DNA of 64,000 nt from Streptomyces bauhiniae. GTDB taxonomy: Bacteria; Actinomycetota; Actinomycetes; Streptomycetales; Streptomycetaceae. The notes below the pieces were generated by a model. The model saw only the letters and a program-made list of their open reading frames with translations, ran no database searches and was not told the DNA's origin. Position numbers and translations under genes: made by a program. The stretch lies in the NCBI RefSeq assembly GCF_004784475.1, contig NZ_SRRT01000003.1:372001-436000 (forward strand), written 5' to 3'. Below, one piece after another: positions 56,115 to 63,711 of this stretch. Each line of letters starts with the position of its first letter. Position 1 is the first letter of the stretch.

Positions 56115-57035
56115 ATGCGGAGCCGTTTTCGCAGTGACCGTCGGCTGACCGTGCGGATGACGGTCACCATGTTTCTGCTCGGACTGCTGTACGTGGCGTT
56201 CGTCGCCGCGCTGATCGTGCTGCTGAAGTCGTGGATATTGGTCGCGGTGCTGGTCGCCGTGATGTTCGTGGCCCAGTTCTGGTTCTCCGACAAGATCGCC
56301 ATGTTCGCGATGCGCGGGCATGTGGTGGAGCGGGAGCAGTACCCCGAGCTGCACGCGGTGGTGGACCGGCTGTGCGCCATCGCGGACATGCCGAAGCCGG
56401 TGATCGCCGTGTCCGAGCTGGACATGCCGAACGCGTTCGCCACCGGCCGGAACCCCGATCACGCGGTGGTCTGTGTGACCACCGGCCTGCTGCGGCGGCT
56501 GGAGCCGGCCGAGCTGGAGGGCGTGCTGGCGCACGAGCTGTCGCACGTCGCGCACAAGGACGTCGCCGTGATCACCATCGCGTCGTTCCTGGGTGTGATC
56601 GCCGGGCTGATCGTCCGGTTCATGTTCTACTCGCAGCTCTTCGGCGGGGGCCGGCGCGATCAGAACACCGCCGCGATCTTCGCCGCGGTGATCGGTGTCT
56701 CGGCGGCCGTGTACGCGATCAGCTTCCTGCTGATCCGGGCGCTGTCCCGGTACCGCGAGCTGGCCGCCGACCGCGCGGCCGCGCATCTGACCGGCCGCCC
56801 CTCGGCCCTGGCGTCGGCGCTGACGAAGGTGTCCGGGGAGATCGCCCGTATCCCGACCAAGGATCTGCGCACCGCGCAGGCGTTCAACGCGTTCTACTTC
56901 ACCCCCGCGACCGGCAAGGAGCCGGGCATCGAGCGGATCTTCTCCACCCACCCGCCCCTGGAGCAGCGGCTCGCCCAACTGGGCCGGATCTCCGCGGAGC
57001 TGGGCGAGGCCGCCGCCCCCGAGAAGACGGGCTGA
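56115..57035 (+). CDS. htpX: HtpX-like M48 membrane metalloprotease
   Basis: A 306-aa protein with two N-terminal helices (about 14-52), the zinc motif HELSH (H140, E141, H144), two further helices (about 150-170 and 185-208) and the third ligand in SRYRELAADRAAA. HtpX degrades damaged membrane proteins. The next gene, pspAB, is its usual neighbour in Gram-positive phage-shock systems. PspA and PspAA are encoded 38 kb away. Confidence 0.93.
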   Translation: MRSRFRSDRRLTVRMTVTMFLLGLLYVAFVAALIVLLKSWILVAVLVAVMFVAQFWFSDKIAMFAMRGHVVEREQYPELHAVVDRLCAIADMPKPVIAVSELDMPNAFATGRNPDHAVVCVTTGLLRRLEPAELEGVLAHELSHVAHKDVAVITIASFLGVIAGLIVRFMFYSQLFGGGRRDQNTAAIFAAVIGVSAAVYAISFLLIRALSRYRELAADRAAAHLTGRPSALASALTKVSGEIARIPTKDLRTAQAFNAFYFTPATGKEPGIERIFSTHPPLEQRLAQLGRISAELGEAAAPEKTG

Positions 57036-57038
57036 TCA

Positions 57039-57635
57039 TTGGGTCTGCTGGACATCCTGCTGGGGCGTACGAAGCCGGTGGCGCCCGATCTCGATCAGCT
57101 CTTCGCGCTGCCTTCGGCGGCGATCACCCTGCAGGCGGCGGCCGGGTTCACCCCGACCGGCGCGGGCGCGGTGTGCTTCGCGACGGTGGAGGGCGCCGCG
57201 TTCGAGCAGACGCACCGGGAGGTACGGGCGCTGCTGGACGCCGACGCCGAGCGCGCGGGGCCTCCGGTTGAGCTGACCCAGGACGACTACGGGTACTCCT
57301 GGCTCAGCTCGTACCGCTCCCCCGAGCAGCTCCCCGAGCTGGTGAACGACCTCCACGCGGTGAACAGCTCGCTGGAGGCCAACGGCTTCGGTCCCCAACT
57401 GCTGTGCTCCCTCGCGGCGTTCGAGCGGGCGGACCAGGACGACGACCGCCGGCTGGCCCTCGTGTACCTCTACAAGCGGGGCACCTTCTACCCCCTGTGC
57501 ACCCGCCCCGGCCACCAGCGCCGGGACAACGCCCTGGAGCTTCAGGTGGCGTCGGCGCTGGAGGGGGATCTGCGGATCGAGAAGGACACGTCCCGGTGGT
57601 TCCCGCTGTGGGACGCGCCGGGGATGACGGGCTGA
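57039..57635 (+). CDS. pspAB: PspA-associated protein PspAB
   Basis: A 198-aa soluble protein (GLLDILLGRTKPVAPDLDQLFALPSAAITLQ ... GYSWLSSYRSPEQLPELVNDLHAVN) of the PspAB family, commonly next to htpX. The TTG at 57039 is taken as start; it is 3 bp after the htpX stop, with GAGAAG 10 nt upstream. It probably links HtpX to the PspA system. Confidence 0.82.
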   Translation: MGLLDILLGRTKPVAPDLDQLFALPSAAITLQAAAGFTPTGAGAVCFATVEGAAFEQTHREVRALLDADAERAGPPVELTQDDYGYSWLSSYRSPEQLPELVNDLHAVNSSLEANGFGPQLLCSLAAFERADQDDDRRLALVYLYKRGTFYPLCTRPGHQRRDNALELQVASALEGDLRIEKDTSRWFPLWDAPGMTG

Positions 57636-57639
57636 CGGG

Positions 57640-57909
57640 CTAGCGGCTCTTCTCCCGCTGCTGCCGCCGCGCCTCGTGGGGACGCTCCCGGCGGTAACGC
57701 CGCTCCCACTTGGCCTGCCGGTCACGACGGTCGCGGTAGGCCCGGTACGTCTCCGGGGGCGGCCCCCCGCCGGGCGGGGGTGGTGGCGGCGAGCCACGGC
57801 CACCCCTGTAGTACAGGCAGAGCAGAGCGACGGCGGCGAGCCAGTAGAGGTGGTTACCGATGCCGAGAACAGCCAGAGTAAGTGTGGCGGCGACGATGAG
57901 AACGCTCAT
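57640..57909 (-). CDS. Small membrane protein with Pro-rich and basic tail
   Basis: An 89-aa protein: MSVLIVAATLTLAVLGIGNHLYWLAAVALLCLYYRGG forms two helices, followed by PPPPPPGGG and a basic coil (RRDRQAKWERRYRRERPHEARRQQREKSR). AGGAGG stands 7 nt upstream of the ATG. Its stop is 4 bp from the convergent pspAB stop. Function unknown. Confidence 0.78.
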   Translation of the reverse strand: MSVLIVAATLTLAVLGIGNHLYWLAAVALLCLYYRGGRGSPPPPPPGGGPPPETYRAYRDRRDRQAKWERRYRRERPHEARRQQREKSR

Positions 57910-57991
57910 GACGAAACCTCCTGGCAATTCAACGTACCGGCGCGGCTACTGTGCGTGCATCTCCTTTTCGGGGTTCGGTGACGGTGGGTAA

Positions 57992-59650
57992 ATGGCACCC
58001 ATGCCTCAACCCCCCTTCCCTCTGGACCAGTTCACCTACGACTGCGACGGCGAGCGGCTGAGCGCGGTACGGGCGGGCACACCGGACGCCCGCGCCACGG
58101 CCGTGCTCCTGCACGGCGCGGGCACCGGCAGCAAGGAACGTCTGCTACCCCTCCTCTCGGCCTTCGCCGACCAGGACTGCCACGCCCTGGCCTTCGACTT
58201 CTCCGGCCACGGCGGCAGTACCGGCAAACTGTCCCAACTGAGCCTGCGCCGCCGCTTCGAGCAGGCGGCCGCGGTCATCGACGCCCACGCGGGAGACGCC
58301 CCGCTCATCCTGGTCGGCTTCAGCATGAGCGGCCAGACGGTGGCGGACCTGGTACGGCACTACGGACCCCGGGTGACCGCCGTGGGCCTGGGCGCACCGG
58401 GGGTGTTCGCGGCGGCGGCGTGGGACGAGGCGTTCGCCGACGGCACGGGCACCTTCACCAAGATCCTCCGCACACAGGGCAGTTGGCGCGACTCCCCCGC
58501 CCTGCCGGCCTTCCGCGCCTTCGAGGGCCGCGCGGTCCTGGTGGTGCCGGGCACGGACACCGTCATCCCGGCGGAGGTGACGGAGTCGATCGAGGAGGCG
58601 CTGTGCGCACGGGCCCAGTACTCCCGCTTCGAACTGCCTGACGCGGAACACAAGTTGGGCCTGTGGTTCCGCGACCACCCGGAGGACGGCCGGAGGTTGG
58701 TGGCCGAGTTGCTGAAGGGGCTGGACGACGGGGGCTGGTCGGCGACCCGGCGCTGGCTGGCCGGGGCGCTGCCCGAGAAGCGCACAGTGCGCGGCTCCCG
58801 TCGCTTGACCGGTGGCTGGTCGTCCCAGATGCGGGAACTGCCCCTGGACGACGGCACCGACCTGGTCCTGCGCACCTTCGTGAAGCCCTTCTTCCGACGG
58901 CATGCCCCTCGGATGCTGGCCCGGGAGGCGTCGGTACTGGCCTTGCTGGCCGAACGGCAGGACATCCCGGCACCCGCCCTGGTCGCGGTGGACGCGGAGG
59001 CAGCCGCTTGCGACCACCCGTCCCTGCTGATGACGCGGCTGCCGGGCAGCGTGCGCGTGGACGGGCAGGAGCCGGCCCGGCGGCTCGACCTGCTCGCCGC
59101 TCAACTGGTGCGCATCCACGAGGTCGTGCCGCGAGCGGAGGACCGGCCGCGCACCTACGAGGCGTGGACCTCGGCCGAGCGTGCGCGCACCCCGGAGGGA
59201 CCGGTGTGGGAGCGGGCGGTTGAACTGATCCGACGCGAACCGCCACCCCACGAGGACCGGTTCCTGCACCGCGACTACCACCCCGGCAACGTGCTGTACA
59301 CCGGCGCGGGCGACACACTGCGGGTCAGCGGCGTCGTGGACTGGGTGGAGACCTCCTGGGGCCCCGCCGATCTCGACGTCGCCCACTGCTCCACGGCCGT
59401 GGCCCTGCTGCACGGCCCCGAGGAGGGGCTCGCCTTCCGGGACCGGTACGAACGGGCGGGCGGCCACGGGCTCCAGTCCGGCCCGGATCACCTGTACTGG
59501 TGCTTGCTGGACGCCCTGGCATACGCCCCTGACGCCGCCAAACTGGCCGGCCCATGGCGTGAGCTGGGCCGCACAGACCTGACCCCCGAGGTGCTGGGCG
59601 GGCGGCTGGAGGCGTATGTGCGAGGGCTGCTGGAACGGTACGGGGACTGA
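57992..59650 (+). CDS. Fusion of alpha/beta hydrolase and APH-type kinase
   Basis: This 552-aa protein has an N-terminal alpha/beta hydrolase (1-245) with oxyanion HG (H41), nucleophile S111 in GFSMSG, acid D189 (PGTDTVIP) and H220 (DAEHKLG). Residues 265-552 form an aminoglycoside-phosphotransferase-like kinase with HRDYHPGN (D428, N433) and metal aspartate D450 (VVDW), plus a possible ATP lysine in LRTFVKPF. The two halves are joined by a short linker (GLDDGGWSATRRWLAGALPEKR). All catalytic residues look intact. ATG at 57992; a second ATG is three codons on. Substrate unknown. Confidence 0.85.
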   Translation: MAPMPQPPFPLDQFTYDCDGERLSAVRAGTPDARATAVLLHGAGTGSKERLLPLLSAFADQDCHALAFDFSGHGGSTGKLSQLSLRRRFEQAAAVIDAHAGDAPLILVGFSMSGQTVADLVRHYGPRVTAVGLGAPGVFAAAAWDEAFADGTGTFTKILRTQGSWRDSPALPAFRAFEGRAVLVVPGTDTVIPAEVTESIEEALCARAQYSRFELPDAEHKLGLWFRDHPEDGRRLVAELLKGLDDGGWSATRRWLAGALPEKRTVRGSRRLTGGWSSQMRELPLDDGTDLVLRTFVKPFFRRHAPRMLAREASVLALLAERQDIPAPALVAVDAEAAACDHPSLLMTRLPGSVRVDGQEPARRLDLLAAQLVRIHEVVPRAEDRPRTYEAWTSAERARTPEGPVWERAVELIRREPPPHEDRFLHRDYHPGNVLYTGAGDTLRVSGVVDWVETSWGPADLDVAHCSTAVALLHGPEEGLAFRDRYERAGGHGLQSGPDHLYWCLLDALAYAPDAAKLAGPWRELGRTDLTPEVLGGRLEAYVRGLLERYGD

Positions 59651-59654
59651 CCGG

Positions 59655-59683
59655 CACCGGGCGCCCCGCTGAGGCGCCCGGTG
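59655..59683. terminator. Bidirectional hairpin terminator
   Basis: CACCGGGCGCC (59655-59665) and GGCGCCCGGTG (59673-59683), perfect 11-bp stem, 7-nt loop. It lies directly after the fusion gene and before the stop of the convergent gene at 59691. Confidence 0.85.
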
Positions 59684-59690
59684 TTCAGGC

Positions 59691-59996
59691 TCAGTGGAGC
59701 AGGGCGCGGACCATGCGGCAGGTCGTGGCGGACGGGGGGTGGACGCCGAGGCGGGCCGCCGTGTCGCGGATCGCCTCGTCGCGGGCCTGGGCCGGGTGGT
59801 AGACGCCCGAGTCGAGCAGGGCTATGGCGAGGCGCATGGCCTTCAGGCGCCGGTTGTGCGTCACGTACCACTCACGCGGCTGCCCGGCGGGCAGCGGGCG
59901 CTTCGCGGCGGGCGTGTACGGCGAGTCGAGCGGCACGGGCCGCCTGGCGGTGGACTGGGTCGGCGACGGCTTGTTCCTCAGAGCGGCAACGGACAC
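59691..59996 (-). CDS. Small conserved-type hypothetical protein (101 aa)
   Basis: A 101-aa basic protein (VSVAALRNKPSPTQSTARRPVPLDSPYTPAAKRPLPAGQPREWYVTHNRRLKAMRLAIALLDSGVYHP ... ), helical in its second half with Arg/Thr/Cys (TTCRMVRALLH). An exact AGGAGG (rc 60008-60003) directly abuts the first GTG, so the second GTG (59996), 6 nt from it, is the better start. No domain recognised. Confidence 0.72.
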   Translation of the reverse strand: MSVAALRNKPSPTQSTARRPVPLDSPYTPAAKRPLPAGQPREWYVTHNRRLKAMRLAIALLDSGVYHPAQARDEAIRDTAARLGVHPPSATTCRMVRALLH

Positions 59997-60113
59997 GGAC
60001 ACCCTCCTGTGGCGAGCGGAGCACCCACCGGAACCCCCCGGCGAATCCTCTCGAACACTGCCCCCAGTCTACCGACGCCCACTGACAACGGGGAGGGCGC
60101 GAAGGGGCACTGA

Positions 60114-60401
60114 ATGCCCTGGTGGGAGCCGGAATTGGCGTACTGTCACACGAGTGGCGGGAGGGGCGCCGGGAATTCGAACAGACCGAGTGCGGCGGAG
60201 ATCCGGGAGTTGCTCGGGCGTCTCGGGCTGGAGCCGTGGGACATCACCCGGACCGGCGAGGGTGTCGCCGGGGAACTGAAGATGCGGGAGTGGGCGCGGG
60301 ACGCGGAGGCGCGGGAGCGGTGGCAGTGCGGGACGCGCTGGGGCGGGGTGGGCCAACTGCCGTATGACGTAGGTCACTTACTCGACGTGTGTCGCCGTTG
60401 A
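60114..60401 (+). pseudogene. Possible remnant of an ArsC/Spx-like (arsenate reductase family) gene
   Basis: An open frame of 95 codons. Its middle, SAAEIRELLGRLGLEPWDI then TRTGEGVAGELKMREWARDA, reads like the C-terminal helices of ArsC-family proteins (LGLEPWD.VRTGE...KEL). The N-terminal thioredoxin-fold half with its Cys motif is missing, and downstream the sequence loses the family pattern (QCGTRWGGVGQL). Neither neighbouring frame restores it by eye. It may be a decayed gene or a coincidence. Confidence 0.4.
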
Positions 60402-60464
60402 GACACGGCGGCCGGGCCTCCCGTACATAGCGGCGTACGCTCCCCTACCCCCCTGGAGGCGCCG

Positions 60465-61199
60465 ATGTCGCGCAGTAGAAGTCTCGGCACCAAGAAGAAG
60501 ATCGCGCTGCTGGTCAGCGCCGCCGCGGTGGCAGGCGGTGGGGCCTTTGCCCTGGCGACCACCTCGAACGCGGCACAGAGCCCGCAGGACGCCAAGACCC
60601 TGTCGTCCGCCGCGGACTCGACCGCGTGCCAGGGGTTCGCCACCGCCCTCGGCAACAACCAGAAGTTCATCGAGGGCCAGAAGGCGAACCCGGACGCGCA
60701 GTCCTCGGCCCGGATCGCCAACCGTGAGGCGGTCATCGAGCAGATCAAGGTCCAGCAGAAGGCCGCCGGCTGCACCGTTGGGGAGTCGGCTCAGGACTCC
60801 CAGGCGGGCGCGGGCCAGCAGGGTGCGGGCCAGCAGCAGGGTGCGGGCCAGCAGCAGGGCGCGGGTCAGCAGGCCGGCGGCGGGCAGCAGGCCGGCGGGC
60901 AGCAGAGCGCGCCGCCCGCCCAGGGCAACGGCGGTGGCGCCGCCGCCTCCGGCCAGCAGGTCTGCAACGGCTCGACCGTCACCCTCTCCGGCGAGGGCGG
61001 CGCCCCGGCCGCGTCCAGCAACCAGTTCCCGGTCGGGACCACGCTGAAGGTCACCAACCTGGACAACAACAAGTCCACGACCGTCAAGGTCGCCTCGGTG
61101 TCCGGCAGTTGTGCCCTCCTCAATAACGCGGCCTTCGAGCAGGTCCGGGAGCCGGGCAAGTTCCTGATCCGCCGCGCCGTGATCGAGAAGGTGGGGTGA
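60465..61199 (+). CDS. Secreted protein with Gln/Gly-rich linker and beta-barrel-like C-terminal domain
   Basis: A 244-aa protein with a Sec signal peptide (KKKIALLVSAAAVAGGGAFALA, cleavage after SNAA), then a helical domain with two cysteines (DSTACQGFATALGNNQKFIEG ... AAGCTVG), then a linker of repeated GAGQQ(Q) units (60807-60910), and a C-terminal domain (QQVCNGSTVTLSGEGGAP ... TTLKVTNLDNNKSTTVKVAS ... SGSCALLNNAAFEQVREPGKFL) that resembles a double-psi beta-barrel (RlpA-like). CCTGGAGGC precedes the ATG. Confidence 0.82.
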   Translation: MSRSRSLGTKKKIALLVSAAAVAGGGAFALATTSNAAQSPQDAKTLSSAADSTACQGFATALGNNQKFIEGQKANPDAQSSARIANREAVIEQIKVQQKAAGCTVGESAQDSQAGAGQQGAGQQQGAGQQQGAGQQAGGGQQAGGQQSAPPAQGNGGGAAASGQQVCNGSTVTLSGEGGAPAASSNQFPVGTTLKVTNLDNNKSTTVKVASVSGSCALLNNAAFEQVREPGKFLIRRAVIEKVG

Positions 61200-61234
61200 G
61201 ACGCCACGAGGTGAACGGAAACCGGTGAGACGAC

Positions 61235-61266
61235 GGCCCGGACCGACCTGACGTCGGCTCCGGGCC
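61235..61266 (+). terminator. Hairpin terminator
   Basis: GGCCCGGACCGAC (61235-61247) pairs with GTCGGCTCCGGGCC (61253-61266) with a one-base bulge, loop CTGAC. It follows the 61199 stop by 35 bp. Confidence 0.75.
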
Positions 61267-61433
61267 GCTCCCCGGTCTCCCGCACCCCGCACCCCGCACC
61301 CCGCACCGACGGGCGGGGTCCGTGACTCGCCGCCTTGCGCACCCACCCGCGCAGGAGGAACAGGCGGCGCCCCCGGACCCCGCCTCCGTCATATGCGGCG
61401 GCCACATGGTGAGCCGCAACACAGAACCTCCAG

Positions 61434-61471
61434 GTAACACGGGGTTCACACACGGGCAATGATCGGGAAAT
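61434..61471. promoter_or_regulatory. GlnR box upstream of glnII
   Basis: GTAAC-n6-TTCAC-n6-GCAAT-n6-GAAAT: four half-sites with exact 6-nt spacing in the a-b-a-b arrangement of GlnR operators. The second is weaker against gTnAc/GaAAc. It ends 99 bp before the glnII start, matching the position of the glnA box. Confidence 0.75.
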
Positions 61472-61569
61472 CGGCTGTTGGCACGCTGCCGGACATATCG
61501 ACGCGGTGTCCGTGCCGCGGCGTCGCGGCACCTCATGTGCGCCCGAACCACCCCGAAGGATGTGTCCCC

Positions 61570-62601
61570 GTGACCTTCAAGGCCGAGTACATCTGGATCG
61601 ACGGCACCCAGCCGACGGCCAAGCTCCGTTCCAAGACGAAGATCATCACGGGTGCCCCGGCCGGTCTCGACGCACTGCCGATCTGGGGCTTCGACGGCTC
61701 CTCCACCAACCAGGCCGAGGGCCACGCCTCCGACCGCGTGCTCCGGCCGGTCTTCACCTGCCCGGACCCGATCCGCGGCGGCGACGACATCCTGGTGCTG
61801 TGCGAGGTCCTCGACATCGACATGACGCCGCACGTGTCCAACACCCGTGCCGCGCTCGCCGAGACCGAGGAACGCTTCGGCGCCCAGGAGCCGATCTTCG
61901 GCATCGAGCAGGAGTACACCTTCTTCGACGGCACCCGCCCGCTCGGCTTCCCGGAGAACGGCTTCCCGGCGCCCCAGGGCGGCTACTACTGCGGTGTCGG
62001 CGCCGACGAGATCTTCGGCCGTGACGTCGTCGAGGCCCACCTGGACAACTGCCTCAAGGCCGGTCTCGGCATCTCCGGCATCAACGCCGAGGTCATGCCC
62101 GGCCAGTGGGAGTTCCAGGTCGGCCCGCTCGCCCCGCTGGAGGTCTCCGACCAGCTCTGGGTGGCCCGCTGGCTGCTGTACCGCACCGCCGAGGACTTCG
62201 GTGTCTCCGCCACCCTCGACCCCAAGCCGGTCAAGGGCGACTGGAACGGCGCGGGCGCGCACACCAACTTCTCCACCAAGGCCATGCGTGAGGGTTACGA
62301 CGCGATCATCACCGCCTGCGAGTCCCTCGGCGAGGGCTCCAAGCCGCTGGATCACGTCAAGAACTACGGCGCCGGCATCGACGACCGCCTCACCGGCCTG
62401 CACGAGACCGCCCCGTGGAACGAGTACAGCTACGGCGTCTCCGACCGCGGCGCCTCGGTCCGCATCCCGTGGCAGGTCGAGAAGGACGGCAAGGGCTACA
62501 TCGAGGACCGCCGTCCCAACGCCAACGTCGACCCGTACGTGGTGACGCGGCTCCTGGTGGACACCTGCTGCGCCGCGCTGGAGAAGGCCGGCCAGGTCTG
62601 A
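61570..62601 (+). CDS. glnII: Glutamine synthetase type II
   Basis: A 343-aa eukaryote-like octameric or decameric glutamine synthetase, a second enzyme beside GlnA. Motifs: IWGFDGSSTNQAEGHASD, GIEQEYTFFD, GVGADEIFGRDVVEAHLDNCLKAG, GPLAPLEVSDQLWVARWLL, DWNGAGAHTNFST and ASVRIPWQVEKDGKGYIEDRRPNANVDPY. It lacks the adenylylation tyrosine loop of type I. GTG with GAAGGA 9 nt upstream. Transcription is likely under GlnR. Confidence 0.97.
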   Translation: MTFKAEYIWIDGTQPTAKLRSKTKIITGAPAGLDALPIWGFDGSSTNQAEGHASDRVLRPVFTCPDPIRGGDDILVLCEVLDIDMTPHVSNTRAALAETEERFGAQEPIFGIEQEYTFFDGTRPLGFPENGFPAPQGGYYCGVGADEIFGRDVVEAHLDNCLKAGLGISGINAEVMPGQWEFQVGPLAPLEVSDQLWVARWLLYRTAEDFGVSATLDPKPVKGDWNGAGAHTNFSTKAMREGYDAIITACESLGEGSKPLDHVKNYGAGIDDRLTGLHETAPWNEYSYGVSDRGASVRIPWQVEKDGKGYIEDRRPNANVDPYVVTRLLVDTCCAALEKAGQV

Positions 62602-62614
62602 TCCCACATACCGA

Positions 62615-62649
62615 GAAGGGGCGCCCGCCGAGCCGGTGGGCGCCCCTTC
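62615..62649 (+). terminator. Hairpin terminator after glnII
   Basis: GAAGGGGCGCCCGCC pairs with 62635-62649 over 15 bp with one G-U, loop GAGCC. Arm shared with the 48849 terminator (GAAGGGGCGCCCG). Confidence 0.85.
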
Positions 62650-62756
62650 GGCGTACCCCCGGCCAGCAGCGGGTTTCGGCCAAGAAGGCGTCAAGGAGGC
62701 GTCCAAGGGGTGAGAGAAGGCTCCTGCGCGGCGCCCGCGTCTGCTTCAATGGGCGC

Positions 62757-62879
62757 ATGGTCGGCATCCAGAACTTCGTAGCTACGGGTCGTGAGGACCT
62801 GGAGCCGTTCTGGCCTTCCCGTCAGCACGACGACTTCGACCGAGTGTGTTGCCGCGCGGCCACCGCGCGAGCCCTCTGA
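62757..62879 (+). CDS. Short ORF resembling an actinobacterial leader peptide with tandem Cys codons (40 aa)
   Basis: A 40-aa ORF: MVGIQNFVATGREDLEPFWP then SRQHDDFDRVCCRAATARAL. The C-terminal RxHxDFxRVCCRAA resembles the basic, Cys-containing leader peptides found before sulfur-related actinobacterial genes. TTCAAT (62745-62750) is 6 nt before the ATG, which fits a leaderless start. It could act as a Cys-responsive attenuator for the downstream gene, but a functional attenuator structure was not seen. Moderate support only. Confidence 0.45.
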   Translation: MVGIQNFVATGREDLEPFWPSRQHDDFDRVCCRAATARAL

Positions 62880-63035
62880 GCACCGTAGATCCCTGAGCGC
62901 CGGACACCACCGGCCCACGGACTACCGGCCTCCGGCCAGCGCGTACCGAAGAACGTCCCCCAGGCGTGCGCCCGACCACCGTCAGGGCCGCCGCCTCGCC
63001 CGACGACACTCCTCGCGCGAAAGAGCTGACCTCTC

Positions 63036-63650
63036 ATGGCGACCCACCGTCCTCAGTCCACCGCCACCACCCTCACCGACCGCCCCGCCGCCCCGGCCGC
63101 GGGCACCCGGCACCGGCTGCGCGCCGTCGACCGGGACGAGGAGTGGCATCTGCCCTCCCCCGCCGTCGCGGAGACGGCCGCGGCGACCGTGGCGGACCTG
63201 CTGCCGCCCGGCGCCACCTGGCTGCCCGCCCCGCCGCACACCCTGCCCGACCTGCCCGGCCGCCCGCCGATGGTCGGCTACCTGGTCCTGGTCCCCGCCG
63301 ACCAGCGCCCGCCCTTCGCCCCGGTGGCCGTCCCCGCCCCGGCCGAGCCCGCCCCCGAGCCGGTGGTGCGGATCGACGCCGTACGCCGGATCGCTCATGT
63401 GGACGGCCGTGAACTCGACCTGACCTACCTGGAGTTCGAGCTGCTCGCCCATCTGGTGGCGCACCCGCACCGGGTGCACACCCGCGACCAGCTGGTCACC
63501 ACGGTCTGGGGATACGGCCATGTCGGCGACGGCCGTACCGTCGACGTGCACATCGCCCGGCTGCGCCGGAAGCTGGGCGCCCAGTACCGGCACGCCATCC
63601 AGACCGTGCGCCGCGTCGGCTACAAGTACACGCCCCCGTCGGCCGGTTGA
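63036..63650 (+). CDS. Orphan winged-helix regulator, probably GlnRII-like
   Basis: A 204-aa protein with an OmpR-type winged helix at about residues 108-200: RRIAHVDGRELDLTYLEFELLAHLVAHPHRVHTRDQLVTTVWGYGHVGDGRTVDVHIARLRRKL, ending RRVGYKYTPP. The N-terminal 105 residues are Ala/Pro-rich and lack receiver features (no phospho-acceptor). In Streptomyces glnII is followed by glnRII, a GlnR-like regulator; position and fold fit, though only sequence comparison could settle the name. It may use the Cys leader ORF at 62757. Confidence 0.82.
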   Translation: MATHRPQSTATTLTDRPAAPAAGTRHRLRAVDRDEEWHLPSPAVAETAAATVADLLPPGATWLPAPPHTLPDLPGRPPMVGYLVLVPADQRPPFAPVAVPAPAEPAPEPVVRIDAVRRIAHVDGRELDLTYLEFELLAHLVAHPHRVHTRDQLVTTVWGYGHVGDGRTVDVHIARLRRKLGAQYRHAIQTVRRVGYKYTPPSAG

Positions 63651-63711
63651 GCCGATCCGCTGTGAGCGGACGTGGGTGCCGCCCGCGTCCGCCCCGGGCA
63701 TGATCCCCGGC

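Larger units (their letters stand above)
61200..61569. other. glnII upstream region
   Basis: This 370-bp region holds a terminator for the secreted-protein gene (61235-61266), a short GCACCCC tandem (about 61280-61305) and the GlnR box (61434-61471). The rest is the glnII promoter and leader; no gene supported. Its GC content falls around 61390-61480. Confidence 0.6.

Noticed and set aside
61280..61310. Short GCACCCC tandem before glnII as a regulatory array
   Set aside because: Only about three to four copies, imperfect, and far from the GlnR box; no clear role.
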